A stretch of DNA of 64,000 bases, from assembly GCA_047495785.1 (NCBI GenBank), contig JBLDXI010000001.1, positions 4,402,001-4,466,000 on the forward strand, read 5' to 3'. Source of the stretch: Lepidodermella squamata (Eukaryota > Gastrotricha). The translations under genes and the position numbers were made by a program. Below the pieces are notes generated by a model, which saw nothing but the letters and a program-made list of their open reading frames with translations, did no database searches and was not told the DNA's origin. The stretch's first letter is position 1. Each line of letters opens with the position of its first letter. Positions 34,452 to 46,900 of this stretch are shown here, piece after piece.

Positions 34452-34685
34452 ATGATTGATAGCAGATACTACTACTTTTTCATAGGTATTCAAAATAAGA
34501 CACACGTGGCCGGTGATTTTTTCGTGATAGATGATAAAGGAAAGAAGTATATTTTTTATCACAGGAACATAGTGTTCGATCGACTGATGTTCGCTTCACT
34601 CGTGTGGTCCAACTGCGGAACGTCCTCATTGCCGATGGTGAATGTCGAAAATAATTGCTTCGCCCTAAGAACATTTAAAAATTAA
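34452..34685 (+). CDS. possible short gene or terminal exon, unrecognised
   Basis: An open frame with a WSNCGTSS segment and two spaced cysteines near the C-terminus ending ALRTFKN. The frame is open upstream to 34398 without an ATG, and a TTTTTCATAG acceptor-like site lies at 34476-34486, so it may be a last exon. No family recognised. Low support. Confidence 0.2.
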   Translation: MIDSRYYYFFIGIQNKTHVAGDFFVIDDKGKKYIFYHRNIVFDRLMFASLVWSNCGTSSLPMVNVENNCFALRTFKN

Positions 34686-34924
34686 TCATAATATTCATTT
34701 CGGTTTTTCAATAATCAAAAAATTTCAAATTTTTAAAACAAATCAATTCAAAATTTTAATGTGATTAAATGTGATTTAATGTGATTAAATTAAATGTGAT
34801 TAAAAATTTCATTTCAAAAATTTTGAGACTGAAATTTCTTAGCCGGTAATTTGTTATCCAAAGCCCAAATTAGTGCAATATTTTTCGGATTTTTTTCGAT
34901 ATTTTTTAAAAATGAAATGGGAAA

Positions 34925-36237
34925 TTACGATTTGTTGCGAGGTCGAGCTGCGATGTCGCCGTCGATGCATCGCTGCCAATCGCGGCTGTCGTGGACGCGG
35001 AAGTCTTTCGATCCCGGCCTTAGAATTTCGTCAATGTCGTCTGTTGTTGCTTGCCTCAAGGCCGGAGTCGCGCACACCATCAAGGCGTGCTCCTCACTTG
35101 TCCTCTGCTTAGCCGCTGACATTGTATGATCCTAAACAATGAACAAATCAATAACAAAATTAGGCGATTAAAATAGCGAAATTCGCAATGTATATGTGCG
35201 GTTATAAGAAGATCTGTAAAATTGAACTAGGCAATCCAAAAATTTAGAATTTATTTCGGCCTCATCCTTTCATACTAATCTTTGAGCTCATTGCGAAATG
35301 GACTTCTGATTTTCTGACCCAAGGCGTAGTTAAAAATGTCAACTTCCAAAATATATTCCAGGACTATATTCGAATCATCCAATTGCAGCTTTCAAGAAAG
35401 GAGTGAAAAGGTAAAATAGTCGAGAAATGCCGCAAAATATATGGGGAATTTTGGAAATTTTCGATTTTCAAACCTCGTATCGAATTACCATTCCAATTGG
35501 TTTTCTCGGGTTTTCTTCGCTGAATTTTGATCAACTTCAGTAAAATTCCGTGAGAAAGGAAGCACAAAATTTTTCTAGCCCTAATTTTAGTAAAAAAATA
35601 AGCAATTTCTCTGCAACATGTTATATACAATTTTCCAAATTAGTTGTGCAAGTTATGAGTATAAGCAATTTCAAGGTCAACCAAACGCGCCTAGATTTTC
35701 TATAATGCCAATTTTAAAAGCTATTGACGATAAATTATACCCTAATTTCCTACAATAATTATAAGAATTATTTCTGATTTTTTTAGGCTAATTTCGCATA
35801 GAATTAATTACCTTGAGAGCGAGGCGATCACGTGCCGGGGCCGTGGCGAGGCGTGTCACAGCACCTGGCAGCCGCACGTGCCCGCAGTAGTGCGCCGGCA
35901 GTTCGATGTCGAGGAAAACGTTGCCCTTACTGGCGTTGCAATGCCGCACGAATTCATCACCGGTGAGTTTGCGCATTTTATGCTGTTCGTCAAACCACGC
36001 CGCCGACGTCTTGCGCAGCAGCCGCTCCGTCATCGGCGCGTAGATTTGCGTGTGCCAGCGGCGGTAGCCGAGCTCGCGCCGCCGCAGCGTCTCCATCTCC
36101 TTGCGCCATATCTCGACGTTGACCTCCTGGCCGAGGTGGTTGCGGATCTCGATGAGCGACTCGCAGTCGTTGAGCAGTGCCGCGCCTTGCCGGTCGCTGC
36201 GCCGCGCCTGGTCGCGTAACAAAGTTGCATCCATCAT
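34925..36237 (-). CDS. FAM228-like protein
   Basis: Two exons on the minus strand, 36237-35812 and 35131-34925, joined in phase 0 to give 210 aa. The N-terminal two thirds are charged and helical (WRKEMETLRRRELGYRRW). Then comes FVRHCNASKGNVFLDIELP, which resembles the C/N-x-x-K-G-x-V-F-L-D block of FAM228 proteins, a poorly characterised family found in ciliated animals. Exon 2 continues DHTMSAAKQRTSEEHALMV. GC content is well above the surroundings, supporting coding status. Family assignment is from remembered motif similarity and is tentative. A start at either of the two adjacent methionines is possible. The neighbouring SPAG17 gene also suggests expression in ciliated cells, though that is only context. 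Confidence 0.6.
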
Positions 36238-38829
36238 TTTTAGGCGATTTTATCGTAATAAATTAAACCGTAAAACAAAAGTGTCTACGACGAAAATTAA
36301 AGGGTGAAGCCAACTTATAAAACGAATTAAGCTATTTAGGTGAGAATAACTGATTGGTTATAGTGAACGATATATTTTTGATTTTCTAACCGAATAATCA
36401 AATCCGAATAACTTTGATAGGCCTAAAATAGTCTGTCAAAATTCAGTAGTTTCAATAAGTAGTCGTTAATCTTTAATAAAAATGTCCCTAGCAATAAACT
36501 GTCTACATAAAAACATCAACCCAATAAACCGAGGCCAGATCAATAACAAATTTATTTTAGCGAAAATCCTTAAATTTGAATTTTCCATGAGTTCTCAAAT
36601 TTCAAGGCCGAAAAATTTCATTCCGGCAGCAATAAAAGTTCAGATAATTAAAATTAAACAATTTTTCGATAATTAAGCGAACATTTTGATGCTAAACGAC
36701 AGTTGCGCAATTGTCATTGCGCAAATGGCGTCTGCAGCGCGTTTGAGCGTGTTTTTTCTAATTTATCAATTTTATGCAGGAAATCTATTGAAATTTAACC
36801 CACTGAGAAAACGCCAATCCCTCGACCGCGATTTTACCGCAGAAAATCCCGATGGTAACTGGTTCGACAATTTTCGGTACTTCACCCGGTTGGCCGAAAA
36901 TTCTCGGAATTTCTTTCGAATCCCATTGAATTTGTGAATCAAGTGACCAATGGAATTTGTAAATTTTAATGATTTTTCTGGCCCTAAGATGTGAATTGGA
37001 TTATAATATCTTTTAGCGGAGCCAAATTTAGGGGAACTTAACCAGCTTTACTTTAGCGGAGCCAAAGTCGAAATATGCCAAGAATCCAAATTTCAAGGTG
37101 ATTTGTTTAGAATTATTGTGGCTTGTGGCCGATCTTGATACCCAAGAAATATCCAAAAAGTGATTTTAGGCAACCAGCAAATCCATGGCAAATCTGGTTC
37201 CACTACAGCAAATTAGGTTCCGCTGACATTAAATTTGGTTCCGGTAAATGGAGGATCCGTATTCGATGGGTCAACATAAATTTTCTATGAAGATCGAAGA
37301 TCAACTGAACAACTATAAACTGAAATTAAAACTCAAACAGGTGAAAAAATGACAATGAAATAAATTTTTGCGGGATTAAAATTTTGAAACAAATTTCTAA
37401 TTACCAATCTCTCGACTTCGTTGTGCGAGATGCAGAAGGTTGTCGCGCGCTCGAAAACCGGCGTGTAAGTCGATTTCTGAGAATAGGACATACTTCGAGC
37501 CAAGTTTTATCTAGACTCCATCGACCATATACAAGAAAAGCTAAACTGTATTTCGACCCCTAAACCTCTGCGTATATATAAAAGACTCCTCTTGTTTTCT
37601 AGGCGAAGGCGACGTGTTATTTTCTTATGCTGCACAGCGAGATGTGTTTGCATGCCGGCCTTATTCCTATAATTAAGTAAACACGTAGGTAAACCGGAAG
37701 CCTAGCAACAATCGACGCGAACATTAAATTGTTCGATATAATTATTTGCATTATTTAACGCGAGATCTAGCTTAAAAAAACAGCGATTTTCCTTATTCTA
37801 TTATTTCGCACCTTAAAGAAATTCTACAAGAAAGAAAACACACCGTTAGAAAAACGTGAAGACCGTCCATTTCCCTAAATGGGCGAAAAAAGTCAGAGTC
37901 ATTAATGCGGGGGTGATTTTTTGTGAAGCGATTTTTTTGTTGTTATTTTTCGCCACACGAGCGTTTTATGGCTAGCCAGCACCTATTCTACTGAAAAGGG
38001 AGCCCTTGGCGCCTAGGTGACGCGCTCAATGGGGGGTAATATGAGCATAGGGTGTTTACAAGTTTAGAAGCCATTCAACGCGTGCCAGTTCTCATTTTTT
38101 TTGCTCATCTTAATCGATTTATACCTGTAATTTTTTGTCACTTTATTTTTCAATGAATGATAAATACCTGAGGTCAAGCGTTCGCATCCCGCCGTCTGCG
38201 TTTTAATGGAAAAGTGGGTTCTTAATTACCTTTAATAGGTCATTTTTCAAATAATTTCTGGCTACAGCTAAACATTGAAAAATGGGGAATTTACCCGGTA
38301 AAACCCGAAAAAAACCGATAAGTAGTTCGGGTCGGGGTTTCTGTCCATTTTTTCGGTATTTTGACTAGTTCAGGGCCTGAACGTCCAGGGTTTAAAATTA
38401 TTTGTAGTGTTAAATGTGAATTGTACCGGCGAGACCCTGAAATTGCCTTATGTTACCCTGGATACTTTCGGTATATTTCGGGTTTTGCTGGCATTTTATG
38501 AACCTCTAATTCATGTTGAAAAAATTGTGGAATAACCGGCGGTAATTCTAGATGAAATTGTTTGCTCACAATCGGTAATTTCCATGGTCTTAACACACGG
38601 AACCCTTCGGAATTATAAAATATAATTTTATTCGGACGCATAAAAATAAATAAATTTTATAAAATAAACCTTTTCCAGCAACTACCACAGAGTAGGGTCA
38701 TTTTGCGAAATAATAGTTTCATCGGGATTTTTCTACCAACGGAAGAACGGTTCAAGCATTACAGAGAAGAAACTACATTCATATTGTGTGTATTGCGTCG
38801 TTAATTCGAGTCATTTCTTTCCAGTGTGA
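36238..38829. other. intergenic region with a partial dispersed repeat
   Basis: About 2.6 kb between the FAM228-like gene and the 3' end of SLC4 gene B. It contains a dispersed-repeat copy near 36800-37000 and a TATATAAAAG box near 37570 with no open frame after it. Repeated short AAATTTGGTTCCG words lie near 37190-37245. No gene is supported. Confidence 0.5.
36800..37000. repeat. dispersed repeat family, copy 4
   Basis: Contains AAATCCCGATGGTAACTGGT, AATTTTCGGTACTTCACCCG, ATCCCATTGAATTTGTGAAT and TTTTTCTGGCCCTAAGATGT in the order seen in the copies at 4210 and 21298. Confidence 0.65.
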
Positions 38830-41800
38830 CTATTGAAGCTTGACTAAAGGCATGCCGTTTTGGCTTCGAACATTAGGTACGGTCTGCTCGCGGGAAAGAG
38901 CAGCCTCATCCTTCGAATGAGCCGGTGTGGCCTTAGGAATATGGAATGGCGGCATGATGTCGTCCAGGTAGTGCAGTTCCTCATTCGTGAATACGTAATC
39001 AAGGGCTTTACGAATGAACACCATGATCACAAGCTGCAAAAGAAACGAAAATTAACACCTGACCGGTAGCGAATTGTTATGCAGCCTTACCATGAGCGGG
39101 AAAAGCATAGAAACAGCTTCCACTTCCTTTAGACCCCACAGCATAGCGAATGATATGAGTTGGATGATGGTGAAGTAGTGGATGCGGGCCAGACGCACGT
39201 GTTTAAGGTACGGAAGGTCTGGTTGATACTTGGTTGGCATGAAGATGAGAAGAACGCGGTGGTAGATACCGCAGCCTCTCAGTACATTGCAGCCCATGTA
39301 CAAGAAACAGCCGTACAGAACAGGCATAGGAATCAACTGAAGAAAAGGACATTCAATGAAAATGGTCGAAAAACTGCAGATTTTCCAGAATTTAAGGCCA
39401 AAGACTAACTTTCGAACTTCAGGTGAGGCTTTATCAATTGAGAATAGGATTCCTTACCAGATCAAAGATTACCTAAACCTAGGTTACACTTTATGATAAG
39501 GAATCCTATGCTCAATCGATAGAGCCTCACTTGAAGTCCGTTTCAGGCCAAGAACCGATACGTTTTTTGAAAGTCGGTCTTTGATCCTTCGAGATCTGGC
39601 AGTCATTTACTTACCGCGAGAAGGTCTCTCATTAGGATTGACAGACCAATCAGCGTGAAAATGAGAGCTCCAGTAACGCGTTGTTCTCGCAATCCTAAGA
39701 ACTTGGGCTGCTCACCAGGAGCCGCAGATTCCGACTCCCTCTTCAAACTGTTCACATGGCCCAAAGCCAACACAGTAGCTGCTACGAGCCAAGTAATGCC
39801 GAACAGCGAGCAAATGACGATTTGGATGGTTACGATGAAGAGGTCGAGATGGTAGCCAAAAGCCTTCTTCAACTTGTGTTCCTTTCGGTTCACGATTACA
39901 GTTGTGATTTGATGGTCCATGAACAGCAGGATGCAGGCCAGGAGACCGAGAGGGAACGCGGCGCCGATACTCCAGATAGGATTGTCCTTCATGATGTTGA
40001 CCATCCATCCGCGGTCAGGATTTGTTGGCTGTGGAAACAAAGTTTCATCAATTCAAGATCCTGATCAAATTACTTACCCTGAATTCCTTAGGGACAATCA
40101 GCTTGGCGGTGGGAAGGCCGCAGAAGTAGTCGATAGCGACCATCGAAAAGACAGTGATCGAAACAGCGAAGTCCGAAACGTTGTAGCGAATGCGGCGGCC
40201 AAAGAATGACGAAGTGCGGAACTCCTTCAACGTAGTCGCAGCCAGGAAAGTTCCAATGAAGAGCAAGCACGAGAAGAAGAACACATCCGGAACCGGGACC
40301 TTCTTGCCACAGCCAGGTCCAAGACCCTCGCAATGCTCCCAACTGAAGCACTCATTCCGGTCAAGGCTATCGCATTGCGGGATGAAGTTGGCAGTGACGT
40401 TGGAGGCATTTTCCAGAATGCTGGTGATAGACGTAGTCGTGAACTTAGGAGTCCATCCTAAGGATGCTGTGCCATTGACGTGGCTCTTCGCAGCTTCATA
40501 CTCAATAAGCGAGTCATTCTTCCAAACACAGACGCAGGAGTAGTCATTTGGTGGACGGAAGTCGACCGGCGTTTGTTTGTAAATCTTGTAAATCGATTTG
40601 AATGATTCGTAGATGAAAATCGTAGCAATCAACGCGGCGAAGTTGTCTTCGGTGAAGCGAGTGATGAAACACACCATGAAGGAAAGGTCAAACATAACAA
40701 TGATGAGCATAAGGAAGGCCATCCAGCATCCGACCCAGAATCGGAACTCCAGGAAGGCTAAACCCCAAGATTTGCACAAATTGTACATCAGACGTTCGAA
40801 TACCAAGACAGGTCCAGTACTGCTGATGACGTTCAGCGGTTGGCCGGAGAATAAGTGGTACATGACTCCATTAATTGAGGCCGAAACAATGGTCTCAAAC
40901 GCAGCGATGTTATTTCCAGTTGATTCGCCCATCAAACCGCCGAATGACACCATTTGCGTTAGAATGATGAAGAACAGGAAGAGAACAGTTGCGATACATT
41001 GAACGGAGAAACCATCTTTAAAGTCGCTGAGGTAGAACGGGGCTTTGCGCTTGATGTCAGCTATCAGACCGCCGAAAATATGACCTGTGACTTGAAGACC
41101 TGGCGGGAGATGAACGTCGTACGGGTTGACCTTCGGTCGATCGAGGAGAGTCGATTCGACCTCAGTTTCCAGCTCAGCTTCGTAGTCAATCGCCTTCATG
41201 CGCGTTTCGACTTTACCGGTGGATTTAGGTGGTCCAAGACGGACTTCAGGGTCCCATTGACCCGGAGCTAAGACCGTCGCATGGTCGGCATAGTTCCTGA
41301 TCCCGGCCATAATGTCGGCTCTTGAATTCGCACCTCGAGCCACAGCTTGGAACACACTGTCCGAGAGGGCTGAAGCCAAAACTCGGCCGACCTCCTTCAG
41401 CAGGGGAATTCGTTGAAGAGGACCAAGAAGAACCGCCACAAATTTCAGAGGAACTTTGACCTCAGTGAGTTCCTCGAGGGGAAGCCCTGCGATGTCGTTA
41501 CTTTGACGAAGGAAGATGAAAAGCGGCTTTTCCAGAAAATCAACGGCTCCGACCATGATCGCAGCACCCTCGGCATCCTTCTCGAGCTTCCGAGCGAAGT
41601 GCTTATTAACCTGATGGGAAGTATTGTTAGAAAGTTTTCTAAGGTCGCAAAGTTAAACTAACTCGTTTGCCTTGGGAACGAATTTTGACCTCGCGGTTCG
41701 GCTCATTGCGGACACCTAGTTGATGAGTGCTGACATGGCCGCCCTTTTGGAAAACCTCTCCGGCGCCGCGATGAGCTTCGAAGAAATGGACGTGCTTAGC

Positions 41801-42313
41801 AGCGATCGTGGCAGCCAATTTACGGCTTTTTTCAGCGTCCAAGTGGCCATACTGCTGCGCAACCTCAGCAATAAGGCCTGATTTATAAAAAAATGCAATA
41901 TTTAGCAATGAAAATCTCAATTTTGATTCCAGGCTTACTCGCAAGATTTCCGATAGAGCTGAAATTGTTGTCGAAGAGGACAACCCCAGATGAAACCAAA
42001 TGCTGAAGGCAGCTCACAGCTTTGCCGTCAAAACTCGCGACATGAGGAGTCGACCAACGACCACCGTCCAAATCAGCGGCCTCTTCATACTTGACCCAGC
42101 TGAAAGATGAAAGAAGATTTATCATTGATTTCCGCAAAAGGTCTCGACTTACCGAGCTGTCTGGACCCAACGGCCGGCGAGAAGTTCCTGCAACTCGCAG
42201 AACATCTGCGGAACATCGTCAGTCGTCTCGAAGATCTCCTTCAGCCGCTCGGACCATCCGTGTTGCGGCTCGGGCGCTTCCTCATCGCCGCTATCGTCAG
42301 CGTCTCGAAACAT
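38830..42313 (-). CDS. SLC4-family bicarbonate transporter, gene B
   Basis: Membrane HCO3- transporter of the Na+-coupled (NBC-like) branch. Exons, 5' to 3': 42313-42153, 42099-41939, 41877-41663, 41610-40078, 40028-39615, 39336-39091, 39033-38830. They sum to 2934 nt, 977 aa, with all phases matching. The N-terminal domain reads [13 protein letters not shown], then [20 protein letters not shown], a lineage-specific version of the usual cytosolic motif. The membrane domain begins near residue 380: [49 protein letters not shown] and FKSIYKIYK, which fits the stilbene-reactive K-x-x-K position. Then a cysteine-containing extracellular loop, PDVFFFSC and [14 protein letters not shown]. The tail has LDDIMPPF, like the acidic carbonic-anhydrase-binding motif of vertebrate NBCs. 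First of three tandem copies. Six introns, five of them 49-61 bp. Confidence 0.95.
39398..39590. repeat. foldback repeat inside an SLC4 gene B intron
   Basis: GGTGAGGCTTTATC and ATAGGATTCCTTA near 39422-39455 are mirrored by TAAGGAATCCTAT and GATAGAGCCTCAC near 39497-39530. Outer AAAGACTAACTTTC and GAAAGTCGGTCTTT extend the arms. It accounts for most of the only long (278 bp) intron of the gene and could be a small foldback transposon. Confidence 0.65.
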
Positions 42314-43948
42314 TCCTCCCTTCTAAGTCAAAACTATAATTTAACAGAACGGAAATTATTGCTAGTGTAAAAATAGTCGAAAATCGCGCGTCTGGCTTTA
42401 CATGGACCCAGGCCCCGTTAAGTAAAGTTGAACGCTCGGCTAAATTCGCAAGAGCAGTCGGTGTGAAATTGAGGCTAACTCCGCCGGTTTTTGCAAGTAA
42501 TGGCAAGTTATGTTAATAAAAAAACCAAGCCGGTTGCGGGCGCGGTCATGGTCAGGTGACTGTTGTTGGCCTTAGTGCAAGCAGCATTAAAATTCACGTT
42601 TTTCATCAGCTCGCTCACGGAAACTCGACTGCGGCGGCGGCGATTCTGGAAAATTCTCGTAGCCGCCGTCGAGTATTTTAGCAGTAGGCCGTGAAAATTT
42701 GTTGCGGAATCACGTGTGCACGTCTAACGCCGGTGCAGTAGAGCGCTGTCTCTTGGAAGCACGGCTTGATAGGCAGTGCACGCCATAAATGTGACGCAGG
42801 TCAGAAGCGTAAAAGGTAGCGGGGGGAATTGTGTTTTATTCATGTCAAAGGCCGTCTGTATTGCTATACATTGCGATGAAAGGCGGGACAGCAGACGTTA
42901 TTACATTGTGGTTATTACGTCACAGCCACGTGTTTTTTTGGTTTCGGTAAACTTGCCCCAGAAACTAGTTTCTTGCATTCAGAGGCTGTTCCACTCAAGA
43001 CTCTTAACTTGAGATTGTGCTGAAGCTAATGCCTCATTCTTTGACAAAATGAGGCCTGACAATAAGCTGGTTTTGTATTGGTGCTTATTTGTATTGTGCT
43101 CCCAACTCCTAATAAGTCAATCTGAAATCTCCCAATGACAACTCATTTCTCAAAGGTCTGGGAATCGGCAGAAGTAAAATCTGGCTGCAGCTCAACCGCG
43201 CCTTGGCTGATTTTTAGGGAAGCCGGTTTTTATTTTTCCTTATTACTCATCGTGACCCTTCTATAGCATTTTAGTGAAAGCAACCCTTTCTCAAAATGTT
43301 TCTCTATTATGATAATCCAAGTGATCTGTGTTTGCCCATCTTTTTTATAAGAATTCTAAGCCCCAAGAAGCTCTTTTAGGTGTCGGCTATAGCGCCATAT
43401 TACCTTAAATGCTGGAAGCAAAATTTTGGCTGTACAGATAGTAGATAGTCAGACCGAAAGTATCTTTCGAAAATGAGAAGCCGGTATTCCGATAGACCAT
43501 TTTTGTGGTTTACTTCCTCGACTATCGTAAGTCCTATTAAGACATCATAAATAATATTTCAAATAAATTTGTTACCATGACCACACAAAACACGGAAAAA
43601 AATGTACAATAATTTCGTCAAGAGTGTAGGCTATAAATATTCGTTAAAAGCAGTACTAAATGCTTATAACTGGCAGTTTCGCATCAGCTAAATAAATAGA
43701 ATCAACCGGAAAATATAGGGAATAAATTGATCAAAGTGTTCGAACAAAATTATCATCGGGATTGATTTTTTGTTTCTTGTTATTTTACCTTTTAAATCCG
43801 TATGAAGAGAAATAAATAAATGATAATTTATAATTGGAAGAGCAGTTCGATTAAAGAGGTCGATAACTCCGCATAGCCTTGGAGCTGTAAAATTGCAGGG
43901 CTATGGAGAACATCAAGTCAATGGTTTTTCCTTCTTCTAGTTGCTGTC
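42314..43948. other. intergenic region between SLC4 genes B and C
   Basis: About 1.6 kb containing the presumed promoter and 5' UTR of gene B (right after 42313) and the 3' UTR of gene C. A possible splice acceptor (GACTTAG) lies 8-9 bp before the gene B ATG, suggesting an upstream non-coding exon. Nothing else recognised. Confidence 0.5.
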
Positions 43949-46900
43949 TCAAGGGATAGTGACAAGACCACCGCCTGCTGTCTGCACATTGGGCATGGTT
44001 TTCTCTCTTGACAAGGTCGCAGCCGATTTCTCTGGTTGCGGAGTCTTCGGGATACGCGGTATGTGGAACGGCGGCATTATGTCGTCCAAATGATGCAGCT
44101 CTTCGTTCGTAAACACGTAATCCAGTCCTTTGCGGATGAAGACCATGACAACAAGCTGAAATAAATTTTGTAATGTTACGTTCACAAACTGCTTCGGAGA
44201 CGCGTCCGAAGTTTTAGCCTCCGAAGTTTCGTAATCGCTCTCCGAAGTTGCGTAATCGCTGACCGAAGTTTGAGATTTTCGTTCACAAACGCGCGCACTT
44301 CGGACTGCGCGCCCGAAGTGAGAACAATGGGCGGCGCGCGCGCACTGAACAATGGACGCGCACTAACTTCGGTTCGGAGAGCCCCACAACTGCTCTCCGA
44401 AGCGCCTCCGAACCGAAGTTTGTGCGTGTCCGAAGTTATTACGTACACACGCGCGCGCGGCCACTTGACCGCGCGAGGTAGGGCGACGACATAAATTAAC
44501 TGTTCCTGTGGCATCTTTAATTCGTATTATTGACGAAAATGACGTAAATTTCAAGTATATGAAATGCGCGCAGTAAAATCCTTGTTTTCACAAAAAAATG
44601 TCAATATAGAAATTATCGGGTGCCCTTAAAAATAGCTTATAGTGCGCGTTGAAAAATAAGCAATCTAATTTTTGATTTATTCGGAAAAAATGGTGAATTT
44701 CGCGTCGAAATTTAGCTTCTTGTTATCGTCGTCGCATTTCGCATCTTATTAATTAGGAATTTTGAGAATTCAAGTGAAAGTGAAAAAAAATTGTGTCTAC
44801 CCTGCGGCCCCTTCTCTAGTTTGAGCGCGCTTGCACTGGTGTGCGCGCACTCGAAATCTTCGGCCCGCAAACAATAGAAACTTCGGACGGCTCATGCCGC
44901 GCGCGCGCGGAAATTGCCACTGATAACGTCACCGAAGTTTCGCTTGAGTGTTCCGAAGTTTCAAGTTCGGTCTCCGAAGTCACCCTCTCCGAAGTTAGTT
45001 TGTGGACGCACCATAATACTTCTATTATTTCTAGTTTATACCAGCTTACCATGAGAGGGAACAACATAGAGACCGCATCGACTTCTTTTAAACCCCATAG
45101 CATAGCGAAGGCTGCAAGTTGGATGCAAGTGAATAGATGGATTCGTGGAAGACGGACGTGGTGCAGGTAGGGCAGGTCTGGCTGGTACTTGGCGGGCTGG
45201 AAGAAGAGCAAAACTCGTTGGTAGATGCCGCAGCCTTTAAGCACGTTACAGCCCATGTACAGGAAGCAACCGTAAAGAACAGGCATGGGTATGAACTGAA
45301 AACAAGAAGATTGAAATAATTATCCCAATAAGTCTTAAAGCATACGGCAAGAAGGTCACGGAGTAATATCGACAGGCCAATCAGCAAGAAGATGAGAATA
45401 CCAGTCACACGTTGCTCTCTATAAAAGGTACCTTATCAATGAGAAATGCGAGAAAGTTATCGAAAAATTTACCTTAATCCAAGGAACTTGGGTTGTTCAC
45501 CTGGCGCAGCAGATTCAGACTCTTGCCTCAAGCTATTGATGTGCCCTATAGCGAGCACGGTAGCGGCCACAAGCCATGTAATACCGAACAGCGAACAAAT
45601 CACGATTTGGATGCATACGATGAATAAATCGAGATGGTAGCCGAAACCCTTCTTCAACTTATGTTCCTTGCGGTTGACGATCACAGTCGTGATTTGATGG
45701 TCCATGAACAGGAGAATTGAGGCGAGAAGACCTGGTGGGAACGCGGCAAAAATACTCCAGACTGGATTGTCTTTGATAATATTAACCATCCATCCGCGGT
45801 CAGGATTTGTTGGCTGCAAAAAACGCCCAATTCTACGAATTCAATCAATTAAACCAAAATTTACCCTGAACTCTTTCGGAACAATCAGCTTAGCAGTCGG
45901 AATTCCGCATAGGTAGTCGAATGCTACCATTGAAAATACTGTGATCGAAACGGCGAAATCCGAAACGTTGCAGCGAAATCGTCGGGAAAAGAAGGACGAA
46001 ACTCGAAATTCCTTCAACGTCGTCGCAAGCAGAAAAGTTCCGATGAAGAGAAGGCAAGAGAAGAAGAAAACATCGGGGACTGGAAGTTCCTTTCCACATC
46101 CCGGGCCTAAACCCTCGCAATGATCCCAGTTGAAGCAAGATTTGCGGTCAAGGTCTTGACACATGGGGATGAATCCTTTAACCGCGCTTGATGTAGCATT
46201 TGTTGCGTTCTCAAGTAAACTTGACATTGTCGTAGTCGTGACCTTTGGAGTCCAGCCCAAAGAAGCGGTTCCATTGACGTGACTCTTCGCGGCTTCATAC
46301 TCGAGGAAGGTGCCATTCTTCCATACGCAAACACAGGAGTAATCGTTTGGCGGGCGGAAATCGACCGGCGATTGCTTGTAAAGCTTGTAAATCGATTTAA
46401 AGGATTCGAAGATGAAAATCGTTGCGATCAAAGCAGCAAAGTTGTCTTCGGTGAAGCGAGTGATGAAGCAGACCATAAAGGATAGGTCAAACATTACGAT
46501 GATCAACATGATCAGAGCCATCCACATTCCGACCCAAAAACGGAACTCCAAAAATTGGAGACCCCAAGATCTGAAAAATCAACATCCAGTTCTTAGTCTA
46601 AATTTATCGAACCAAAACTTACTTGCATAGATTGAAGAGTAGTCGCTCAAACACAAGGACGGGACCAGTACTGCTGATAACGTTCAAAGGCTGGCCAGAG
46701 AACATGTGATACATTACTCCGTTAATCGAGGCCGAAACAATCGTTTCAAACGCAGCAATGTTATTCCCAGTCGATTCGCCCATCAGGCCTCCGAATGATA
46801 CCATTTGAGTCAAGATAATGAAGAAAAGGAACATGACTGCCGCTAAGCATTGGACGGATAGACCATCCTTATAATCACTGAGGTAGAATGGAGCTTTTCG

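Noticed and set aside
35878-36219. 113-codon plus-strand frame opposite the FAM228-like exon
   Set aside because: Antisense shadow with Arg/Val-rich, motif-free content.
37565-37720. Promoter of an unannotated gene (TATATAAAAG near 37570)
   Set aside because: No open frame or splice pattern follows the TATA-like sequence.
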